Origin: Enchytraeus crypticus
Lineage: Eukaryota > Annelida > Clitellata > Enchytraeida > Enchytraeidae
DNA: 64,000 nt
NCBI GenBank assembly: GCA_905160935.1
Contig: CAJHZI010000447.1
Coordinates: 57,501 to 121,500, forward strand
Direction of reading: 5' to 3'
The position numbers and the translations under genes were made by a program. The notes under the pieces are model-generated. The model made no database searches and had not been told where the DNA came from. It worked only from the letters and a program-made list of their open reading frames with translations. Of the stretch, positions 56,301-64,000 are shown piece by piece; the stretch's first letter is position 1; each line of letters begins with the position of its first letter.

Positions 56301-56390
56301 CTACATATTCAACATTCTCCTTTATATCAGATTGACTATAATTACAAATTCTACTATCATCAAACTTAACCTTATCAATTTTATCAGTTT
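53353..56390 (-). pseudogene. CR1-type LINE ORF2: endonuclease and reverse transcriptase
   Basis: Endonuclease (APE) motifs: DILGISETWL near 56150, KKRGGGVLMYI near 56030, VIIMGDFNYPELDW near 55800 and SSDHQIVKF near 55590. Reverse transcriptase motifs: NYRPISLTSIIGKIFE near 54700, DVLYLDFAKAFDKVPH near 54500, GVPQGSVLGPLLFLIYI near 54310, KFADDSKI near 54230, then LVRPKLEYCVQAWCPYL near 53880. The C-terminal end reads CERCEVLID-like residues before TAA at 53353-53355. Breaks: a shift near 56000, an in-frame TAG at 55569, a shift near 55130, a shift near 54290 in an AT run, and TGA at 53945-53947 where an Arg codon (CGA) is expected. A 61-bp tandem duplication (53503 and 53564) also disrupts the end. 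Confidence 0.88.
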
Positions 56391-56405
56391 CTCAACTTAA
56401 ATTCC

Positions 56406-57356
56406 TTACCCTAAAAAATGTACACTATATTTAAATATTTCCCTACCTACAAATTGTCTACCCTTCACATTTAGATGAACGCCATCTCTGCCAGTCATGC
56501 TTCTTACCAACTCAATCTTCATAAATTCCACATCACTTTCCTTACACATTTCCCTTAATCTCATATTTATCAAAGACCTCTTTCTTTCTATTCTTTCTGA
56601 GATATCAAATCTCCTCGAAATTCCTATTACTGTCAGTTTTCTATTTTTATTTTTCTTGGCTCTATCTATTAGTTCTCTATAATCTCTTATAATACTGCTG
56701 GCCTCACGTTCAACTAAATTATTTGTTCCCACCGTGATGATTGCGTGACATTTTTCATCTTTTACTCTCTCTATTTCACTGGCTAACTCGTTAATCTTTG
56801 CACCAAATTTACTCCGTCCACTAAACACACCTCCACTCTGTACACTTAGATCTTTGCACACATCTCTCACGAGAGAGTCCCCCAATATTTTCACACTACT
56901 GTTTTTTGCTCTAGCCCTAGTACAGATATCTTTAACGGATTCTCCAGCAATACCACGAGCCCCTGAGTGCTCTACCACCACATCCCCATCGTCAATCACG
57001 TACACTGATTCATCCGCTCCAACATCCTTTGCTGCCATAGCCTTCCTTTGCACACTAGCTCCACTCCTACGAGATTTAACTGAATGCCAATCTGCTGTTT
57101 CAGAAGTCTCATGGGCCTCAGCTGGGGTAGGCCACTCTACTTGCATTTCTTTGAACTGTAGATTTACAGCTATTAATTTGTCAGATAGACCGCGCACATT
57201 CTCCTCGATCTTTCCTACTCTGTCCTCTACTATTGCCTCTACATACTTTCCCTGCTTTTCATTCTTCCATTCACTCATAAAACTCTCCACAACCTTCAGC
57301 CTACTATCTATATCCAAAATGAATTTATGTAACTGTGAGATACTAATCTCTGCCAT
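56406..57356 (-). CDS. CR1-type LINE ORF1, esterase-type, intact
   Basis: An open frame of 316 aa starting MAEISISQLHKF. The first 80 residues look like an amphipathic coiled coil (heptad Leu/Ile/Val), followed by a linker. From about residue 155 there is a GDSL/SGNH hydrolase-like domain: VKILGDSLVRDV (block I Ser), ITVGTNNLVE (Asn block) and GRDGVHLNVKG (Asp-x-x-His). That is the esterase found in ORF1 of CR1, L2-type and related LINEs, thought to help membrane or RNP handling; the role is not settled. The family normally has such a domain in one orientation upstream of ORF2, as here. No stop or shift seen. Confidence 0.9.
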   Translation of the reverse strand: MAEISISQLHKFILDIDSRLKVVESFMSEWKNEKQGKYVEAIVEDRVGKIEENVRGLSDKLIAVNLQFKEMQVEWPTPAEAHETSETADWHSVKSRRSGASVQRKAMAAKDVGADESVYVIDDGDVVVEHSGARGIAGESVKDICTRARAKNSSVKILGDSLVRDVCKDLSVQSGGVFSGRSKFGAKINELASEIERVKDEKCHAIITVGTNNLVEREASSIIRDYRELIDRAKKNKNRKLTVIGISRRFDISERIERKRSLINMRLREMCKESDVEFMKIELVRSMTGRDGVHLNVKGRQFVGREIFKYSVHFLG

Positions 57357-57399
57357 TTATACTACAAATTTCAATAGGAATCTAACCAATCAAGACTAT

Positions 57400-57975
57400 T
57401 TCCTACTTTTGGCCTATTTAATTATTTAATTTCTATATTTGTAAAATGAGGACTTATTATAATATTAACTAATTTTACTTATTAAGTTATAATACACATA
57501 CATGAGAAAACCAATACACTAAAAAGAAAAACCTATACGCCGTAGCCTATATGTAAATGACTACTTTGAAAATATAGTTTCTTACTTAACCTAAGTATTA
57601 ATATACATAGAAAACAAGTAGGCCTACACTAAAACGAAAAACCCAAAAACGCCTGTTTATACATACAGCGCTAATACGCCAATTTGAAATTGCAGAAAAA
57701 TGATTCAATTAAAAACAAGATAATGTGTCTAAAATTTACTAACTACTAATCACATTTGTTTTAAAAAATAATACTAATACTACGTAATATTTACTTGATC
57801 AAATTTCCGCTTACTTTAACGAGAAAAAGTATATGTTTACTATTTAATACTTAAAAATAAAAATAAACACCAGGGTTCCACGCTTTTGTTCAGCTGATCA
57901 ATCCCGTGACACAGTGCTAACCATTTTGCACAAAATACAAGCTACAGACTCGTGTGATTGTAGCTCTAACTGTCC
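57400..57975. other. Probable 5' untranslated part of the LINE and flank
   Basis: No coding signal. This may include the 5' untranslated region of the CR1-type LINE on the minus strand, but I cannot fix its 5' end. Confidence 0.35.
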
Positions 57976-58044
57976 CCCATACAATGGCGGATCCAGGGGG
58001 AGGCCCAGGTGGCCCGGCCCCCCTTAGCTCCGCCAATAAAAAAT

Positions 58045-58262
58045 GTTAAACTATATTTTCATTGTTCTTATGGCAATTTCGATGTTTAAATATGTTAGTA
58101 ATGGCAGTGGTTAGGGGGGGGGGGGCGGGGGAGGGTAAGACAGGGTATATTTTCATTGTTCCTATGGCAATTTCGATGTGTAAACATGTTAGTAATGGCA
58201 GTGGTTGGGGGGGGGGGGGCCGGGGGAGGGTAAGACAGGGTATATATTCATTGTTCCTATTG
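58045..58262. repeat. 94-bp tandem repeat with long G runs
   Basis: Two and a half units with a 94-bp period (GATGTTTAAA at 58081, GATGTGTAAA at 58175). Each unit has ATGTTAGTAATGGCAGTGG, a run of 12-13 G interrupted by C, and GAGGGTAAGACAGGGTATA. A third partial unit occurs at 58695-58762. The G runs could form quadruplexes. The short frames across it on both strands are artefacts. Confidence 0.92.
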
Positions 58263-58563
58263 CAAAAGATCAGTTCGGTAATTGAAAACATATTTTGTTG
58301 TATGGTAACACAGGTTTGTTTATGTTGACATCTGATACATAAATTTACATGTAAATGTAATGGGTCTATATGTCCATATTATAACTTCGTTATAATGCAT
58401 GCATACCGTTATAATGGGTGAAAGAGTTAAACTGTGTTAAGTTATTCTTTAATTAATATCCGTACAGTAGGTTGTAAAGTAAATAACATTTCTAAAGAAA
58501 ACTTGTATTGGAAATTTTATGAGGATATGTAATGAATACTATAGAAATAATACTATATGATTT

Positions 58564-58613
58564 CATAGAATACTATTGAAATGTACTAGTGTACATTTCA
58601 ATAGTATTCTATG
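58564..58613. repeat. Perfect 23-bp hairpin
   Basis: CATAGAATACTATTGAAATG plus TAC is followed by the 4-nt loop TAGT and the exact reverse complement. The 50-bp palindrome has no mismatch. Confidence 0.95.
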
Positions 58614-58694
58614 CAGTGTTTACTTTTTCTAGTCCACTGTTTATATTTGGTGTCCACGATGTTCTATTTATAGCTATTACAGAAAAGATCTATT

Positions 58695-58762
58695 TCGATG
58701 TGTAAACATGGTAGTAATGGTAGTGGTTAGGGGGGCTCGGGGGGAGGGTAAGACAGGGATTA
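58695..58762. repeat. Dispersed copy of the 94-bp G-rich unit
   Basis: GATGTGTAAACATGGTAGTA, ATGGTAGTGGTTAGG, G runs broken by CTC, then GGGTAAGACAGGG. Same orientation as the array 430 bp upstream. Confidence 0.85.
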
Positions 58763-58764
58763 AT

Positions 58765-59185
58765 GCAGTTCCAAAAGATCGATTTTTTCTGGAATATACT
58801 AGGAGCCCTGTATAATGGAAGAGGCCTGAAAAATGTTGACCGTTTCACTAGCTCTCAATTTTCACTTGAACCAATGCATAACCAATTGGAGGAAAAAAGG
58901 GTGTAAATAAAAAATATGAACCCTGTCCCGTACGTAGCAGTGGTACAAACAGCCTTGGCTGGGAGGGGCTTAAGCCCCCCCGCACCGCCACAATTAGGTA
59001 ACTTCAAAGATCTTTAAAATAAGTAGATATGGTACGACTGTTGCTTCAGCGATACCAGTTTTGTAACAAGAGCGACTTTATTTCCAGCATGCCCCATTTA
59101 ATCGTGAGGGTAAACAAAGCCCCTTGGTCATATATGTATTTAATAGTAATTTCTGTAATTGCTGATTTATTTCATGAATTCGGCT
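58765..59185. other. Intergenic, nothing certain
   Basis: 58955-58990 has GGGAGGGGCTTAAGCCCCCCC, a GC-rich inverted stretch similar in composition to the block at 57985-58025; the two could be ends of one element, but I could not establish it. Confidence 0.3.
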
Positions 59186-59195
59186 CTAAACGGTT

Positions 59196-59290
59196 TTAAG
59201 ATGATGTACTGTCGCGCATGTGGGTATACAAATTCTAAAAATCCGGAAACTAAAGAACGGGGAATATCCTTTAAGAGATTTGAAATAAAA
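59196..59290 (+). pseudogene. Possible THAP zinc-finger remnant
   Basis: The plus strand reads MMYCRACGYTNSKNPETKER then GISFKRFE, which resembles the start of a THAP domain (C-A-GC-N, then GISFHRFP). THAP domains bind DNA and occur in P-element-type transposases and host factors. No further THAP residues (the AVPTIF-like end) are seen downstream, so this is a single exon or a fragment. Confidence 0.4.
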
Positions 59291-59299
59291 TATGTTTGC

Positions 59300-60504
<1,205 letters not shown>

Positions 60505-60720
60505 TTCATAAACACGTCATTTTTTGTTTATTACAAAGCCGCCGTTTTGATGCAGAAAACTCTATATGATACACTGCTATATATGTATCTTTAAGCAGTT
60601 TTTCATCTTAATTTGGTATAAAATTGTGTCTGGCATATGGACATGGGCTCTTTCTTACAGGTTAATGAATTGGTAATGGATATGATGGTTCTTGAAAGCT
60701 TTGTTACACGTAATTTCAGC

Positions 60721-60781
60721 ATTTCTGCCATTTCTGCCAATCAGTGCATGGGACAGGCTAATTGGCAGAAATGGCAGAAAT
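60721..60781. repeat. Perfect 21-bp hairpin with 19-nt loop
   Basis: ATTTCTGCCATTTCTGCCAA plus T (60721-60741) and its exact complement ATTGGCAGAAATGGCAGAAA plus T (60761-60781) are separated by 19 nt. The stem and loop size fall near those of small-RNA precursors, but the stem is short for a metazoan microRNA. The motif TCTGCCATTTCTGCCATTT recurs at about 60947. Confidence 0.9.
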
Positions 60782-60789
60782 TTGGACTC

Positions 60790-61600
60790 CATGAGTGGAA
60801 TTAAGGAAAAGGGAACAAAAATCTGTCCGCACGATGTACCTACTGTTTTATTTTGTACTTATGTATTTAATTAGCAATCGAAATATAAGATAGGCCTATT
60901 GTTGGCAAGCTTTAATGGTTAGATGAAATTAGTAATTGCAAAACTTCTGCCATTTCTGCCATTTCCGTAATGCAGATTAAGGTCAAATTTCTCAAAACAG
61001 AGTCAAATTATTGGAATATACATAGATCTGTACACAAAAAATATTGAAAGTTTTGGCCTTTTGCACTAGCCTATAGTTTAAGACTTAAGGTTTGTATTTG
61101 AATCCTTTACAGTCTTTGTGTATTGAAGCATTAAACTACGACTAGACTAGTGTTGCAGGTCCTCAAGACTTACGGAACGAGTATAATTAATTTAAGTCTC
61201 AACTATAGAATCCAGCTACATAACGAATCTACAAAGTACGGCGTACCGGTAAGATCGGAGCTCATATATTTCATACGTAAGTTCATATAACTTCATGAGG
61301 CACATAGGTACACTGTCTGTGTGTATTACTAATAAATCGTGTGCATCTTTACAAATTGCAATATACGTACATAGAAATTTTATTTTTATATTCATATATA
61401 TCTATACATACATAATGCCAAAAACCAACAAACGTAATCCAATATGGATGCCAATGCCGGCAGGTGTCTAAAAGTGGGCGTGGCTAACAGCTGTGAAAGT
61501 CATCTATATGAAATATTTTAATTCTTATTTTCAAGCTTAATTTTTTATTTCTAAGTTTAGATTTATTTTTGTTAAATGCTGTCATTGTTAATTTTTTCCT
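60790..61600. other. Intergenic, nothing recognised
   Basis: AT-rich apart from the CTGCCATTT repeat near 60947. No exon or mobile element I can support. Confidence 0.4.
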
Positions 61601-61605
61601 TTGAT

Positions 61606-62160
61606 TTAAATCTTTTTCTGATTCCAGCATATACTACCTAAGTATTTAGTATTTTGCCATTGCATATCATCTATTGTGTTAGGTACAATTATTTTCTCTA
61701 TTTTATCTTTATTTATCTGTAAATCTCTCCTTTTTAATCTATTTTCTACATATTCTATTAGTTCATCAGATTTGTTATTTCCAAAAATAATCCATCCTAT
61801 ATCGTCAGCAAACTGCTGATCTATTGCTTCTATATTTATTTTCTCATTTTTGTGTTTATTCCAATATGTATGATCTTGTATTTCTACTGGTATATTATAA
61901 TTATTATCTTCTTTTGCATTTAAAGGTATGGCTAGATAAAGTAAATAATATAGGACTAAAGCAGTCTCCTTGAGGAACTCCTGTGTTGGTATTAAATTTT
62001 TTTCCTTCAAAATTGTCATTTATAACTTTTATTTTCTCATTTTCTATTAAAATTTTTATTATATAAAGTTCATCTTTCTCTAAGATCTCTTTTAAATCTT
62101 TAATTAGTATCTTTCTGTTTACACAATCAAACGCTTTACTCATATCTAATAAAATTATTT
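61606..62160 (-). mobile_element. Non-LTR-type reverse transcriptase fragment
   Basis: Minus strand: MSKAFDCVNRKILIKDLK (motif A) near 62140, NTGVPQGDCFSPILFTL (motif B) near 61980, then in another frame IDQQFADDIGWIIF (the YADD motif C) near 61815, LQINKDKIEKIIVP and YLGSICW. One or more frame changes between motifs B and C. Only the palm region remains; I cannot name the clade. Confidence 0.75.
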
Positions 62161-62164
62161 CAAT

Positions 62165-62990
62165 ATTTACATTTTGATTTATTATTGCCTTATGGGAGCA
62201 TGTTGTAATTTTGACGTGTTTTGATTTTTACCATTTTTTGGCCATTAGCCCATTATTTTTAAAATATTTTATTGGCTATTGTGCAGGGGCTGCTGGAGAC
62301 GAATCCAAAATGTCCGAGATCATTAAAATCTGTCCAGCTGTTCTTGAATTATAAGTGCCATTACGAACACGACTTTGCTTTATATATATATAGATTAGTT
62401 AAGAGTCTGACGAGTCTTAAACAAGCATATAATTGCTTCCTGACTCTACAATGTTATGTTATATAGAGTATGTTTGAAATAAGAACATTGATTAGTGTTT
62501 AATGTGAATAGAATGTCAAATCACTAGTAGCCCTGCTACTGGTTTTATGAACTATATAATTATTTTATTTCATACCTCTAGTTTCAGTTTTGATTTGATA
62601 GCAGTGTATGCGCATATTTTGTTAACCCGCTTAAGCATTCTGTTGCTAGTTTGTTTGGCTATAAGTTCCTGATGATACCGATTCTTTTCCTACTTAATTT
62701 AAAATAGCACACATGTTTACATAATTTCATTTTGCATGTTGCGGTTTTTTCTTGTGCTATTTGAATTTCATGACTAATAAAAATAAGTCATTGTTACTTA
62801 ATACATTCCAGTGTTTGTTATAGACAAATACTGATTTAAGAAAAATCTGTCTTCAACCTGTGTGTGATTTTATTATGTATTTGATACAGGGGGTTGTGGA
62901 TCTTCATTTTTGATTTTTTGAACATTCTTCTATTTTGCATGTGAGGTAAAAACTGGAGTTTATAATATTTTGCTGTAGTTCAGTTGCATG
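62165..62990. other. Intergenic, nothing recognised
   Basis: AT-rich; no element recognised before the LINE fragment at 62998. Confidence 0.4.
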
Positions 62991-62997
62991 TGGATAT

Positions 62998-63354
62998 GTG
63001 AGATTTGATTCCCCGTTCAAAAGACTTGATCTTTTGCGTAATAAAATAACTAGCTCAACCATAACATTTAAAAATATCCCCTTAATACCCACAGATTCTG
63101 CATGTAACCTTGGTGTAATTTTTGATTCAAATCCAAATTTTCAAACGTATATTTCAGTAGTCTGTCGTTCTTTCTTTTTCCATATCCGTCAATTACGTCA
63201 AATTCGTAAGTCCCCTGATATCAATTTTTCCTCTGTAGTAGCTAATGCGCTTGTTCATTCTAAACTTGATTACTGTAACTCCCTGCTGAATGATCTCCCG
63301 AAAACCTCTCTAATCCTTCTCCAACACGTACAAAATGTCTCTTTCTCGAGATGA
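62998..63354 (+). mobile_element. L2/CR1-like LINE fragment
   Basis: An open 118-aa stretch: DSACNLGVIFDSNPNFQTY, VCRSFFFHIRQLRQIRKSPD, SSVVANALVHSKLDYCNSLL and LLQHVQNVSFSR. This is the segment after the reverse transcriptase palm, in the same family as the copy at 29.7 kb. Both ends are cut. Confidence 0.85.
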
Positions 63355-63618
63355 CTGCAATGTAAAAATATTGAAATCCCACACTTCTCTTCTTAAGAAA
63401 CTGCACCGGCAATGGTGAAATCGACAATTAGACTAACAAAGTAGGGAAATACATTGCAACATATAAACGGCATAAAAGACTAACAGAGCTCAGCGTTGAG
63501 TCCAACAAAATACAACAAAACACAGATGTTATTCTGTTAATTCAGGACTGAGACTATCATACTGATATCTACACAGAGCACGGATAGTCCTAACAGTCTG
63601 GATAGGGAACAAGCGCTA

Positions 63619-63753
63619 CTAGAGATAGAGGCCCTCTGGTGTTCCCTCATTCTTACGATACAGCACGTTCTCCTTGGCCTTCTTGAAGTCTTCGTTAGTC
63701 ACCTTCATGCGCCTCTCTCTCAGCGCCAGCAAACCTGCCTCTGTGCAGATAGC
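63619..63753 (-). CDS. PSMC1: 26S proteasome ATPase Rpt2, last coding exon
   Basis: Minus strand, 44 codons and TAG at 63621-63619: [18 protein letters not shown], then [18 protein letters not shown] and GTPEGLYL. This is the C-terminal end of PSMC1 (Rpt2), near identical to human ([20 protein letters not shown] and so on). The protein is one of six AAA ATPases that unfold substrates and gate the 20S core. The last three residues, LYL, are the HbYX motif that docks into the alpha-ring to open the gate. The acceptor is TGATTTAAAG just before GCT (phase 0 within DIK/AIC). Upstream exons lie beyond the right edge. Confidence 0.97.
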   Translation of the reverse strand, partial: AICTEAGLLALRERRMKVTNEDFKKAKENVLYRKNEGTPEGLYL

Positions 63754-63828
63754 CTTTAAATCAAACAATCAATCAGTCAATAAATCAATCATTAGGTTCA
63801 GTCAATGCACAGGAACATTAAACAGTGC

Positions 63829-63902
63829 AGATATAAGTGTCCAGTCAGTCAATTGAAGACACATCAGATATAAGTGTCCAGTCAGTCAATTGAAGACCCA
63901 TC
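63829..63902. repeat. 37-bp tandem duplication in PSMC1 intron
   Basis: AGATATAAGTGTCCAGTCAG at 63829 and 63866; two nearly identical 37-bp units, within a CAAT/TCAGTCAA-rich stretch. Confidence 0.9.
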
Positions 63903-63969
63903 AAACCCTTCATTCCATCCGTTAGTGTCAACAAACCAGACTCAATCAGCTATCAGTCAACCAATAATT

Positions 63970-64000
63970 GGCTGGAGCCAATGACGATGTCGGCAAGATA
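63970..64000 (+). mobile_element. SINE family 1, cut by the window edge
   Basis: GGCTGGAGCCAATGACGATG then TCGGCAAGATA is the first 31 bp of the family 1 SINE. Confidence 0.7.

Larger units (their letters stand above)
52962..57400 (-). mobile_element. CR1-type LINE, nearly full length
   Basis: Minus strand. The 3' end is marked by a (TTATG)n run at 52963-52983 rather than poly(A). ORF2 occupies about 56390-53353 and ORF1 57356-56406, in that order from 5' to 3' on this strand. The 5' untranslated region probably extends beyond 57400. The number of disabling changes is small (about five in ORF2, none seen in ORF1), so it is a young copy. An esterase-type ORF1 plus an APE endonuclease and reverse transcriptase is the CR1-group layout. 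Confidence 0.88.

Noticed and set aside
57979-58994. One transposon with GC-rich inverted ends (TGGCGGATCCAGGGGG and a C-rich right end)
   Set aside because: The two GC-rich blocks match only partly as inverted repeats and no target duplication was found.

Overview
The window looks like nuclear DNA of an AT-rich, repeat-rich invertebrate animal, probably a marine bilaterian. The host genes have animal-type split structures (a Bsx/bsh homeobox, serum response factor, a proteasome ATPase), introns are long and full of LINEs, SINEs, DNA transposons and microsatellites, and nothing is bacterial-like. I cannot place the phylum from sequence alone.

Layout. 1-0.8 kb: a 579-bp non-autonomous hAT-like element. 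2.5-11.0 kb (minus): a three-exon Bsx/bsh-type homeobox gene whose homeodomain is split by an intron just before VKTWFQNRR. 11-26 kb: no recognisable host exon; one decayed LINE, many LINE 3' ends, and long AT, GA and CT microsatellites. 26.6-41.7 kb (plus): a seven-exon serum response factor gene encoding about 510 aa, with one apparent GC-AG intron. Its introns carry an internally deleted CACTG-end DNA transposon, a restriction-like-endonuclease LINE, L2/CR1-like LINE tails, tRNA-type SINEs and two related minisatellites. 45.4-46.2 kb (minus): a single-exon, apparently intracellular trypsin-fold (PA clan) peptidase with a complete H-D-S triad. 47-63 kb: mobile-element country, with a broken piggyBac-like transposon, an almost full-length CR1-type LINE with an esterase-type ORF1, reverse transcriptase fragments, a possible THAP remnant and several perfect hairpins. 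63.6 kb (minus): the last coding exon of PSMC1 (Rpt2); the rest of that gene lies beyond the right edge.

The four host genes do not form an evident functional unit. Bsx and SRF are transcription factors, PSMC1 is a housekeeping proteasome ATPase, and the peptidase is of unknown role. The most unusual items are the peptidase, the DNA transposon with terminal inverted repeats and 3-bp duplication that encodes a widespread but poorly classified transposase-like family, the GC-AG intron in SRF, the LINE family whose GA-repeat tail appears to seed microsatellites, and a set of perfect hairpins at 43.7, 43.8, 58.6 and 60.7 kb. I recognised no LTR retroelement, Polinton or viral gene.
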